DNA of 64,000 nt, taken from Kribbella pratensis (lineage in GTDB: Bacteria > Actinomycetota > Actinomycetes > Propionibacteriales > Kribbellaceae). Below are positions 7,883-16,032 of this stretch, piece after piece. The notes beneath the pieces are model-generated. The model had not been told where the DNA came from. It saw only the letters and a list, made by a program, of their open reading frames with translations, and did not search any database. Positions within the stretch are counted from its first letter, which is position 1. Each line of letters begins with the position of its first letter. The translations under genes were made by a program, and so were the position numbers. The stretch lies in NCBI RefSeq assembly GCF_004365355.1, contig NZ_SODP01000001.1, forward strand, positions 2,673,473-2,737,472, given 5' to 3'.

Positions 7883-9211
7883 GTGGAGCTGGGGCCCGGG
7901 TACTCGAGTGGACACTACGACGCGATGCGGCCGGCGGATCTGCTGTACGCCGAGGTGCGGCAGCGGCGGGAGACCGGGTACGACGTCGACGAGGTGGTCC
8001 GCGAAGCCAACCGGACCGACCCGGAGGACCGGGCCGCGGTGCTCGACCTCGTCGACCGGATGTCGTTGGCGGCCAGGCTGCCGGGCTGGAAGTACGTCGA
8101 ACCGGACGAGCTCGACGAGATCGAGGAGACGCTCGGCGTGCTCCCGGAGGCGGCTGACCCGGCGGAGGTGCCTGACCTGGCCGACAAGATCCACGCCGCG
8201 TGGCTCGGCCGGATCGCCGGGTGCAACGTGGGGAAGCCGGTCGAATCGGGGGATTACTGGACGTCGGCCCGGATCCGCGACTACCTGACGCTCGCGGACT
8301 CCTACCCACTGCGGGACTACGTGCCGGTGCTCGATCCGATGCCGGACGGGTTCGAGCTGACGTCGTGCTGGCCGGAGACGACGCGGGGGAACGTGAAGGG
8401 TTCGGCGCGCGACGACGACATCGACTACCCGATCCTGGCGCTGCATCTACTCGAAACACATGGCAGCGGGTTGCGTCCCGAGGACGTCGGCGCGGCGTGG
8501 CTGCGGCTGTTCCCGGTCGGCCAGGTGTTCACGGCGGAGCGGGCGGCGTACGTGAATCTCGTGGACGGGTTCACCGTGCCCGAGGTGGCGCGGCGACGGA
8601 ATCCGTACCGGGAGTGGATCGGCGCGCAGATCCGTGGCGACGTCTTCGGGTACGTGCACGCCGGTGACCCCTGGGCGGCCGCGCGGCTCTCCTACCAGGA
8701 CGCTGCGCTGTCGCATGTCGGGAACGGGATCTATGGCGAGATGTGGGCCGCGGCGCTCGTTGCAGCGGCGTTCACGGCGTCTTCACCGCGCGAGGCCGTC
8801 GAGCGCGCACTGGCCGTCGTGCCACCGCAGTCGCGGCTGGCCGAGGCGATCCGGGACGTGCTGGAGCTCGAGGGCTCGTGGGAGGACGCGCTTCGGGTGA
8901 TCCAGGAGCGGTACGGGCACTACTCGTGGATTCACACGATCAACAACGCGGCGATCGTCGCGGCGGCGTTGCTCTGGTCGGAGGGCGACTACCTGACCGG
9001 TGTCGGGCGGGTGGTGATGAGCGGCTGGGACACCGACTCGAACGGCGCGACCGTGGGGTCGGTCCTCGGGATCTTGAGCGGCACCCAGAACCTGCCGGAG
9101 CAACTCATCGCGCCGCTCGAGAACCGGACTCGCTCCGCGCTCTTCGGCTTCGACAACTCGGTGATCTCCGACCTCGCCGACCGGACGGTCCGGCTGGCCG
9201 GTCGGCTCTAG
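7883..9211 (+). CDS. ADP-ribosylglycohydrolase family protein
   Basis: A 442-residue enzyme expected to remove ADP-ribose from proteins or small molecules, or to act as a related N-glycoside hydrolase. The family signature is present: KIHAAWLGRIAGCNVGKPVE near 170, an acidic DDDIDYPILALHLLE segment near 180-195, and the C-terminal metal site GWDTDSNGATVGSVLGI near 375-391 (GWDTDS/T is the binuclear metal motif). The N-terminal ~95 residues are an extra helical region before the catalytic core. GTG start at 7883, with AGGACGAGGAGG upstream. It stands alone, with an MFS exporter 94 nt downstream. Confidence 0.9.
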   Translation: MELGPGYSSGHYDAMRPADLLYAEVRQRRETGYDVDEVVREANRTDPEDRAAVLDLVDRMSLAARLPGWKYVEPDELDEIEETLGVLPEAADPAEVPDLADKIHAAWLGRIAGCNVGKPVESGDYWTSARIRDYLTLADSYPLRDYVPVLDPMPDGFELTSCWPETTRGNVKGSARDDDIDYPILALHLLETHGSGLRPEDVGAAWLRLFPVGQVFTAERAAYVNLVDGFTVPEVARRRNPYREWIGAQIRGDVFGYVHAGDPWAAARLSYQDAALSHVGNGIYGEMWAAALVAAAFTASSPREAVERALAVVPPQSRLAEAIRDVLELEGSWEDALRVIQERYGHYSWIHTINNAAIVAAALLWSEGDYLTGVGRVVMSGWDTDSNGATVGSVLGILSGTQNLPEQLIAPLENRTRSALFGFDNSVISDLADRTVRLAGRL

Positions 9212-9305
9212 CCGGACGGTCTGTTGTTCGAGGACTGACACACTTAAGCAAGATCGCGGCATAACGCCTATCGTTCGAGGCAGGCGCTTTCCGTTGGAGG
9301 GGTGG

Positions 9306-10514
9306 ATGCTGGACCGGTCGGAGTCGGCCCTGGGCACTGTGCTTCGGTCACGGTTCTACCGTTCGGCTTTCCTCTCACTGCTGATCGCCGGGGTCGGGCT
9401 GTCGGCAGCGACTCCACAACTCACGCTGTTCCTGGTCCGCGATCTCGGGACGCCGCTGCCGCTCGCCGGGCTGTACTACGTGACGAACGTGGCCTCCCCG
9501 ATCGCCGGGTTCATCGTCGGCCGCTGGTCGGACCGGAGTCACGACCGGCTGCTGTGGTTCCGGATCTGCTCGGTGGTCGGAGCGGCCGGCTGGCTGCTGA
9601 TGGCGTCGGCAAACGCAGTGTGGATGCCGTTCGTGATCAGCACGTTCGCGCTGAGCGTTGCCGGCGGCTCGATGGCGCAGTTGTTCGCCGCCTGCCGCGA
9701 CGAGCTCAGCCGCCACCCGACCCGGGCCGAGAACCGGGTCATCGCGACCATCCGGATGGCGTTCACGACGGGCTGGATCCTCGGGCCAGTGTTCGGCAGC
9801 TGGTTCGGCGGTGTGTTCGGGCTGCGGGCGCTGCTGGTCGCGACCGCGGTCTGCGTGTTCGCCGCGATCATCCCGCTCGGGCGTCAGCGCGTCGAGCGGT
9901 ACGACGTCCCGTCGACCCGCACGCCCTCTGACCAGCCTGAGCGCCGGCGGATCGATCACATGATGCCGTTGCTGGTGTTCACCGCCGTCTGCGTGCTGGC
10001 GATGACGGGCGACACCATCAAGTTCGGCTACCTCCCGATCTACATGGCTGAGCAGCTCCACACCTCCGATTCGGTGCGCGGCCTCGTGATCGGCATCCAA
10101 CCGCTGCTCGAACTCCTCATGCTGCCCGTCGTCGCCCGCCTCGCCGACCGCTTCGGCCCGATGCGAGCGATGACGGCCGGCGCCGTACTCGGCCTGTGCG
10201 GCAACCTGGCCTACGCCCTCAGTACGTCGGTCGCCGGGCTGTTCCTCGGCCAGATCCTGAACGCCGGCCTCTGGGCGTGCGTCGGCGCGCTCGGCGTCTC
10301 CATCGCCCAGCACCTCTACCCGGAAGGCGCCGGCACCGCGTCCGGCGTCTTCCTGGGCGCGATCCCGCTCGGCTCGGCGATCGGCGGCACGATCGGCGGC
10401 ATCGGCGTGGCGGCGATCGGCCTCCCCCACGTCTTCTTCATCCCCGCCACGCTCACCGCCTTCGCGATCGTCGCCTTCACCATCCTCAGCCTCCGCGAGC
10501 ACTCCGGTGGGTGA
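9306..10514 (+). CDS. MFS transporter (sugar efflux transporter-like)
   Basis: A 402-residue inner-membrane carrier with about 12 predicted transmembrane helices (first SAFLSLLIAGVGLSAATPQL, last HVFFIPATLTAFAIVAFTIL). The signature VGRWSDRSHDRLL between helices 2 and 3 is the MFS A-like motif. Overall layout recalls the SetA/SetB sugar-efflux group; substrate unproven. ATG 9306 chosen over TTG 9294 because GGAGGGG precedes it. Its stop codon (10512-10514) falls inside the left box of the nested palindromic element, so that element forms the mRNA 3' end. Confidence 0.85.
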   Translation: MLDRSESALGTVLRSRFYRSAFLSLLIAGVGLSAATPQLTLFLVRDLGTPLPLAGLYYVTNVASPIAGFIVGRWSDRSHDRLLWFRICSVVGAAGWLLMASANAVWMPFVISTFALSVAGGSMAQLFAACRDELSRHPTRAENRVIATIRMAFTTGWILGPVFGSWFGGVFGLRALLVATAVCVFAAIIPLGRQRVERYDVPSTRTPSDQPERRRIDHMMPLLVFTAVCVLAMTGDTIKFGYLPIYMAEQLHTSDSVRGLVIGIQPLLELLMLPVVARLADRFGPMRAMTAGAVLGLCGNLAYALSTSVAGLFLGQILNAGLWACVGALGVSIAQHLYPEGAGTASGVFLGAIPLGSAIGGTIGGIGVAAIGLPHVFFIPATLTAFAIVAFTILSLREHSGG

Positions 10515-10583
10515 ACCCACTTGGCTGTGGGTTGGCCAACCGGATTCCGGTGGGTGAACCCACAGCCAGGTGGGTGTACCCAT
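10506..10583. repeat. nested palindromic element, copy 1
   Basis: A 78-nt element: left box GGTGGGTGAACCCAC (10506-10520), an inner stem TGGCTGTGGGTT/AACCCACAGCCA (10522-10533 with 10557-10568) around the 20-nt core GTTGGCCAACCGGATTCCGG (10531-10550), and right box GGTGGGTGTACCCAT (10569-10583). It lies between two convergent gene ends. A second copy with the same spacing is at 25435-25512. It may act as a bidirectional terminator or mRNA end-protection element; function is not proven. Confidence 0.8.
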
Positions 10584-10593
10584 CAGACAGTGG

Positions 10594-11595
10594 TCAGCTG
10601 ACGGCGGCGCGGATCGATTCGCGGAGGGAGCCGAGGGTCGCAACGACTGCGGTCGGTTCGTAGCCGCAGTGCGCCATGCAGTTCGCGCAGCGCGCGTCCT
10701 TGCCGCGTCCGTAGCTGTCCCAGTCGGTGTCGTCGATGAGTTCCTGGTACGTCCCGACGTACCCGTCGTCCATCAGGTAGCACGGGCGTTGCCAGCCCTT
10801 CAGCGAGTACAGCGGGATCGCCCACGCCGTACAGCTGAAGTCGACCTTGCCTTCGAGGAAGTCGAGGAACAGCGGCGAGTGGTTCAGCCGCCACTTCTTC
10901 CGCCGGCCGTCGCCGAACGCTTTGCGGAACAGTTGCCGGGTCTCCTCCGGGCCGAGCCAGTGCTCCTGGTCCGGCGCCTTCTCGTAGGCGAACCCCGGCG
11001 AGATCTGCATGTTGTCGATCTTCAGCTCGTCGTTCAGATAATCGAGTACGTCGATGACGTCCTGCGGGCTGTCGGTGTCGAAGAACGTGGTGTTGGTCAT
11101 CACCCGGAAGCCGGCCGCCTGCGCCTGCTTGATCGCGTCCACGGCCTGGTCGAACACGCCGTCCTTGCAGACCGACTGGTCGTGCCGCTCGCGCAGGCCG
11201 TCGATGTGCACCATCCACGCGAAGTTCTTGTGCGGTGCGAACTTGTGCAGATGCTTCGGCATCAGGACGGCGTTCGTGCACAGGAACACGATCTTGCCCC
11301 GGGCAAGCAACTGCCGGACGATCTCGTCGATCTCCTTGTGCATCAGGGGTTCGCCGCCCGCGATCGACACCATCGGCGCACCGCACTCCTCGACCGCGGC
11401 GACGGCCTGCTCGACCGACATCCGTTTCTTCAGCCAGTCGTGGGTCTGCTGGATCTTGCCGCAGCCGGCGCACTTCAGGTTGCACGCGTACAGCGGCTCG
11501 AGCTCGAGCAGGATCGGGAACTTCTCCCGGCGCCGGAGCTTCTGCTTCATCAGGTATCCGCCCAGGCGGATGGACTGCCGTAGCGGCATGCTCAC
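10594..11595 (-). CDS. hpnH: HpnH: radical SAM adenosyl-hopene transferase
   Basis: A 333-residue radical SAM enzyme that adds a 5'-deoxyadenosyl group to hopene, giving adenosylhopane, the first step to C35 bacteriohopanepolyols. The CxxxCxxC cluster motif is at residues 38-45 (CNLKCAGC), followed by VSIAGGEPLMH and a cysteine-rich C-terminus (CANCMAHCGYEP). The opening PLRQSIRLGGYLMKQKL is typical of HpnH. GTG 11595 overlaps the upstream stop by 4 nt; ATG 11589 is an alternative. Last gene of the operon; the element at 10506-10583 lies 11 nt downstream of its stop. Confidence 0.95.
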   Translation of the reverse strand: MSMPLRQSIRLGGYLMKQKLRRREKFPILLELEPLYACNLKCAGCGKIQQTHDWLKKRMSVEQAVAAVEECGAPMVSIAGGEPLMHKEIDEIVRQLLARGKIVFLCTNAVLMPKHLHKFAPHKNFAWMVHIDGLRERHDQSVCKDGVFDQAVDAIKQAQAAGFRVMTNTTFFDTDSPQDVIDVLDYLNDELKIDNMQISPGFAYEKAPDQEHWLGPEETRQLFRKAFGDGRRKKWRLNHSPLFLDFLEGKVDFSCTAWAIPLYSLKGWQRPCYLMDDGYVGTYQELIDDTDWDSYGRGKDARCANCMAHCGYEPTAVVATLGSLRESIRAAVS

Positions 11596-13094
11596 GGCTG
11601 ACTCACCTCTTTCGGTAGCGCGAAGCGGACGTCCTCGGTCAGCGTCCCGTTCTCGGTGACGGACACCGGGCCCAGCCCGGACAAACAGCGGATCAACTGG
11701 TCGATGAGCTCAGGCGGGGCCGACGCTCCCGCGGTGATGCCGATCCGCTCGGCACCGGCCAGGAGCTCGAGGTCGAGCTCGCCGGCGTCGTCGACGAGTA
11801 CTGCGCGGGCACCGGCCGCCTCGGCGACTTCGGCGAGGCGTTGCGAGTTGGACGAGTTCTGCGAACCGAGCACGATCACCAGGTCGGACTGTGCGGCGAT
11901 CTCGCGGACGCCGGCCTGGCGGTTGCTGGTCGCGTAGCAGATGTCGTCGGTTCTTGGTTCGATCAGCAGGGGAAAGCGGCGCCGCAGTACTGCGGCTGTC
12001 TCGGCGGCTTCTTCGACGGCGAGCGTGGTCTGCATCGCGTAGCCGACCTTTGCCGGGTCGGGGATGTCGACCGTCTCCGCCTCGGCCGGAGACGCGACGA
12101 CGATCACGTGCTCCGGCGCCTCGCCCATCGTGCCGATCACTTCCTCGTGGTCCGGGTGGCCGATGAGTACGACGGTGGTGTCGCGGGCGGCGTACCGGCG
12201 TACCTCGTGGTGCACCTTCGCGACGAGGGGGCAGGTGGCGTCGATGACTGTGAGACGACGCTCGTCCGCCTGCCGTCGTACGGCCGGTGCGACACCGTGG
12301 GCGGCGAGTACGACGAGGCTGCCTTCGGGGACGGCGTCCAGTTCCTCGACGAAGACCGCGCCGCGGCGCTCGAGGTCATTGACGACATGCCGGTTGTGAA
12401 CGATCTGGCGACGCACGTACACCGGCGCCCCGAACCGCTCCAACGCCCGTTCCACCGTGTCGATCGCGCGCTCAACCCCAGCACAGAACGACCGCGGCGC
12501 CGCGAGCCGGACTTCCCGCTCGCCTACAGCCCTCGCCCAGGCATCGATTGCCGGAGCAGTACGCCGAAGCTGAGCCAACGCCTTGATCCCCCGAGCAGGC
12601 ATCCCGACACGGCGCAACGGTTGCGCCGGCGTATCAACCATCACCCGCACAACGACGCTCTGCCCGTCATCCCCCGCCAGCAGACCAGACTCGGTGTCAA
12701 CAGCAATCGCCCCGGTGGCCGCCAGCGCAGCCCGCGCACCGACCGCGTCGATCACCTGGTCCGTCGTCACAACCGGCCCGGTGTGAACGGTCATCCCCAA
12801 CCGGCGCAACTGCCCCGCGACCAACTCAGCCGAATAGCTCGGTACGACCCGCCGGCCCTCGCCCGGTCCGGCGCCCGACGCCGCCCCCGGCTCGCCACGC
12901 TGGCGAATCTCGCTCGCGACGATGACATCACCTGGCGCGATGCGGTCTATGAGCGCGCCGCCGACGCCCGCAATCAGCGCGGGGCCCTGGGCTGGGGTGC
13001 CCTGTGAGCGGCCGGTGCGGGTCAGGGGGATCGTCAGCTTGTCGCGGAGGGCGAAGTACTCGGCGAATAAGGGGGTGTAGACGACGGGAGTCAT
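11592..13094 (-). CDS. ispH: IspH with N-terminal HpnG-like nucleosidase domain (fusion)
   Basis: A 500-residue two-domain protein. Residues ~195-495 are IspH, the 4Fe-4S reductase converting HMBPP to IPP/DMAPP: cluster cysteines C204 (FCAGVERA), C288 (DATCPLV) and C386 (DICYATSNRQ), plus IVHNRHVV, AAHGVAP and SQNSSNS. Residues ~1-190 resemble a purine-nucleoside-phosphorylase/MTA nucleosidase fold (ALIAGVGGALIDRIAPGDVIVAS; AVDTESG). In hopanoid clusters that fold is HpnG, which removes adenine from adenosylhopane. Stand-alone IspH is ~310-330 residues, so the extra domain is real and in frame. Both ends overlap neighbours by 4 nt. Confidence 0.88.
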   Translation of the reverse strand: MTPVVYTPLFAEYFALRDKLTIPLTRTGRSQGTPAQGPALIAGVGGALIDRIAPGDVIVASEIRQRGEPGAASGAGPGEGRRVVPSYSAELVAGQLRRLGMTVHTGPVVTTDQVIDAVGARAALAATGAIAVDTESGLLAGDDGQSVVVRVMVDTPAQPLRRVGMPARGIKALAQLRRTAPAIDAWARAVGEREVRLAAPRSFCAGVERAIDTVERALERFGAPVYVRRQIVHNRHVVNDLERRGAVFVEELDAVPEGSLVVLAAHGVAPAVRRQADERRLTVIDATCPLVAKVHHEVRRYAARDTTVVLIGHPDHEEVIGTMGEAPEHVIVVASPAEAETVDIPDPAKVGYAMQTTLAVEEAAETAAVLRRRFPLLIEPRTDDICYATSNRQAGVREIAAQSDLVIVLGSQNSSNSQRLAEVAEAAGARAVLVDDAGELDLELLAGAERIGITAGASAPPELIDQLIRCLSGLGPVSVTENGTLTEDVRFALPKEVSQP

Positions 13095-14995
13095 CTGTCT
13101 CTCCCGAGGTAGCGGCCCAGGGCCCAGATCGGGAAGACAAGGCGGTACAGGTGGTAGCCGATGTAGAAGTCGCCCGGGAAACCGGTGCCGGTGTAGCGGT
13201 GTTCGTCCCAGCCGCCGTCCGCGCGCTGGGTGTCGACCAGGTAGCCGATCCCCCGGTGTACGGCGTCACCTCGCTCGTCGGCGGCAAGCAGGGTGAGCAG
13301 CGCCCACGCCGTCTGCGACGGGGTGGAGTCACCACGGCCGATCCACAACGGGTCGACGTACGAACGCAGGTCCTCGCCCCATCCGCCGTCGGCGTTCTGG
13401 TGCTCCTCCACCCACCGCACCGCCCGCTGGATGACGGGATCCCGCGGCGACATGCCGACAGCGATCAGCGCAGGTACGACGGCACCCGTGCCGTACACGT
13501 GGTTCGTCCCCCAACGCCCGAACCACGATCCGTCCTTCTCCTGCGAGTCCAGCAACCAGCGCACCCCACGCTGACACTCGGCAGATTCGGTCCGCCCCTC
13601 AGCCGCCAGCATCTCGACCACATGCGCAGTCACATCCGCCGACGGTGGATCGATGACCGCGCCGAAGTCGCAGAACGGCAGCTTCAACGGCGTGGTATCC
13701 GTGTTGTCCGCATCGAACGCACCCCACCCGCCATCAGCAGACTGCATCCCGGCCGTCCACTCGACCGCCTTGTCCAACGCCTTCCGCAACCGGGCGGGCT
13801 CAGGATGGTCGACCCGCCGCAAGGCCAGCACGATCTCCGCCGTGTCATCCGTATCCGGATAGCCGTCGTTCGCAAACTCGAACGCCCACCCGCCGGACAC
13901 CAACCCAGGCCGACGTACCTGCCAGTCCCCCGGCGCGTCGATCTGCTCCGCCAGCAACCAATCGGTTGCCTTGAGCACCGTTTTGTCGTCCGGCTCGACA
14001 CCTGCATCGAGCAACGCCCCGACGGCCAGCCCGGTATCCCACACCGGCGACTGACAAGCCTCCAACCACCGCGCCGGCCCCTCAGCAGTCTCCGCGTGCA
14101 CAGTGAAACCCTCGAGCCCGCGCAACCCCGCCGCCATCACCGGATGATCGATCGCATACCCCATCAGATCCAGCGCGATCAGCGAGTACACCCACGGCGG
14201 CTGGATACCACCCCACCCACCATCGGCCTCCTGCCGGGCAACGATCCACTCCACCGCCCGCCGCATCGCCAACCGCCGCAGCCCCTTCGCCGGCCCGCGC
14301 GGTCCCCACCGCGAGTACGCATTCAGTACGACGTCCAGCCGCTGGAAGGCACCTTCCAGCGTCCACGGCGCCCGGCGCGGCACAACCGTCGTACCCGCCC
14401 GCAACTCCTCCACGGTAAAGGCGACCGGACGCACCGGACGATGCGCGCTCACGATCGTCAGCGGCACGATCGTCTGCCGCGCCCAGCACGCCCAGTTGTA
14501 GACGTTCAACGGCGCCCAACTCGGCAGGAAGATCATCTCCGGCGGCAGATCGGGACAGTCGTCCCACTCCCACAAACCGAACAACGCCAACCAGATATGC
14601 GTGAACACCCGGGCCTTCTCGACCCCGCCCGCAGACCGGATGAACAACGCCGCCCGAGCCATGTGTGCGGCGGCCGGATCATCGCCGGCCATCCGCAACG
14701 CGACCCACGACTCGACCGTCGTCGACAGATCGCCCGACCCACCCGGGAACGTCGCCCACGTCCCGTCCTCACGTTGCTGCGACCGGATCCACCGCGCTGT
14801 CTCCGCGTCGGTCTGCGCAGTCGCCACACCGAGGAAGTGCCGCAGCATCAGGTCCTCGGCGTCCATCGTCACGTTGGTTGCCAGGTCGCCCTTCCACCAG
14901 CCGTCGTCGTGCTGCAACGAACGCAGGTAGGCCACCGCGGCGTCAAGGCACTCCTCGACGCGCAGGTCGGCATCGGCTACCTGTTCGGCCGTCAC
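13091..14995 (-). CDS. shc: squalene-hopene cyclase
   Basis: A 634-residue class II triterpene cyclase that turns squalene into hopene/diplopterol on the membrane surface. The catalytic acid motif DTDDTA is at residues 381-386 (family DxDDTA). At least six QW repeats are visible: QREDGTW, QEADGGW, QSADGGW, QEKDGSW, QNADGGW and QRADGGW. Length is normal for bacterial Shc (about 630-680). It starts 4 nt inside the upstream prenyl synthase gene and its stop overlaps the ispH fusion by 4 nt. Also called hpnF. Confidence 0.97.
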   Translation of the reverse strand: MTAEQVADADLRVEECLDAAVAYLRSLQHDDGWWKGDLATNVTMDAEDLMLRHFLGVATAQTDAETARWIRSQQREDGTWATFPGGSGDLSTTVESWVALRMAGDDPAAAHMARAALFIRSAGGVEKARVFTHIWLALFGLWEWDDCPDLPPEMIFLPSWAPLNVYNWACWARQTIVPLTIVSAHRPVRPVAFTVEELRAGTTVVPRRAPWTLEGAFQRLDVVLNAYSRWGPRGPAKGLRRLAMRRAVEWIVARQEADGGWGGIQPPWVYSLIALDLMGYAIDHPVMAAGLRGLEGFTVHAETAEGPARWLEACQSPVWDTGLAVGALLDAGVEPDDKTVLKATDWLLAEQIDAPGDWQVRRPGLVSGGWAFEFANDGYPDTDDTAEIVLALRRVDHPEPARLRKALDKAVEWTAGMQSADGGWGAFDADNTDTTPLKLPFCDFGAVIDPPSADVTAHVVEMLAAEGRTESAECQRGVRWLLDSQEKDGSWFGRWGTNHVYGTGAVVPALIAVGMSPRDPVIQRAVRWVEEHQNADGGWGEDLRSYVDPLWIGRGDSTPSQTAWALLTLLAADERGDAVHRGIGYLVDTQRADGGWDEHRYTGTGFPGDFYIGYHLYRLVFPIWALGRYLGRDR

Positions 14996-16032
14996 AGCTG
15001 CCGCTCCGCGATGAACTGGGCCAACTGATCGAGCTGATCCCGATTGGCCGGAGCGATACCCGCGGCGTCGAGCGCCTTCCCGGCCTTACGCACCCGCTCC
15101 TCGGCCTCTGCCAACGCCCATTCCCGACCGCCCGCATCCTCGACGAGTACGGCGGCCCGTCGTACGTCGTCCTCGCTCGGATCGCTTGTCTCGGCGAACC
15201 ACGCGGCCAACTCGCGCCCGTGCACACCGCCGTACTCGAGGGACCACACGACAGGCAACGTCTTCTTGTGCGCGCGCAGGTCGGAGAACACAGGCTTACC
15301 GGTCTTCTCCGGCGCTCCCCAGATGCCCAGTAGATCGTCGACGATCTGGAAGGCCAGCCCGAGCTCCCAGCCGTACGTCCGGAACGCCTCGCAGGTCGCG
15401 GCGTCGGCACCCGCCAGGATCGCCCCGAGCTGCGCCGATGCACCGAGCAACGAGCTGGTCTTGCCCGCCGCCATATCCACACACTCGGACAGGCTGACCG
15501 ATTCGCGGCGTTCGAACGCGACGTCGAGCACCTGCCCGCGGATCAGTTCGCGGGTGGCGACTGCGAGGGCGTGCCCGGCGTGAACGGCGTACGGCGAGTT
15601 GCACTCGGCAAGCACTTCGTCCGCGAGACACGCGAGCGCGTCGCCGACCAGCACCGCGGTCGCGTCGCCCCAGATCGCCCAGACGGTACGGCGATGGCGG
15701 CGTTGCGTATCGCGATCCATCAGGTCGTCGTGGATCAGCGAGAAGTTGTGGATCAGCTCGACCGCGACACCACCGGGCACCGCGGGCTCAGGTGATCCAC
15801 ACACAGCCTCGGCGACGAGCAGGGTCAGCCCCGGCCGGATCGCCTTACCGGAGTTCGCCCCGGTCGGACGACCCTCCTCGTCACACCAACCGAAGTGGTA
15901 CGTCGCAACCAACCGGCTGTGCTCGTCGAGCCGCTCCAGCGCGTGCCGCAGGTGCGGATCAACCAGCTCCCGCCCACGGGCCAGCAGATCCAGCACGTTA
16001 GTTGCCGAAGGCATCCTCTCCACAGCCGTCAC
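14992..16032 (-). CDS. polyprenyl (farnesyl/geranylgeranyl) diphosphate synthase
   Basis: A 346-residue trans-prenyltransferase that condenses IPP with allylic diphosphates; in this operon it most likely supplies farnesyl diphosphate to HpnC/HpnD. First aspartate-rich motif DDLMD at residues 102-106 (LIHDDLMDRD). The second is DDLLG at 232-236 (QIVDDLLGIWG), the shortened form common in actinobacterial enzymes. Chain length cannot be settled from sequence alone. Start overlaps the hpnE stop by 4 nt. Confidence 0.92.
   Translation of the reverse strand: MTAVERMPSATNVLDLLARGRELVDPHLRHALERLDEHSRLVATYHFGWCDEEGRPTGANSGKAIRPGLTLLVAEAVCGSPEPAVPGGVAVELIHNFSLIHDDLMDRDTQRRHRRTVWAIWGDATAVLVGDALACLADEVLAECNSPYAVHAGHALAVATRELIRGQVLDVAFERRESVSLSECVDMAAGKTSSLLGASAQLGAILAGADAATCEAFRTYGWELGLAFQIVDDLLGIWGAPEKTGKPVFSDLRAHKKTLPVVWSLEYGGVHGRELAAWFAETSDPSEDDVRRAAVLVEDAGGREWALAEAEERVRKAGKALDAAGIAPANRDQLDQLAQFIAERQL

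Noticed and set aside
13004..15028. 674-residue plus-strand open frame
   Set aside because: Antisense to squalene-hopene cyclase; Arg/Pro/His-rich with no recognisable domain.
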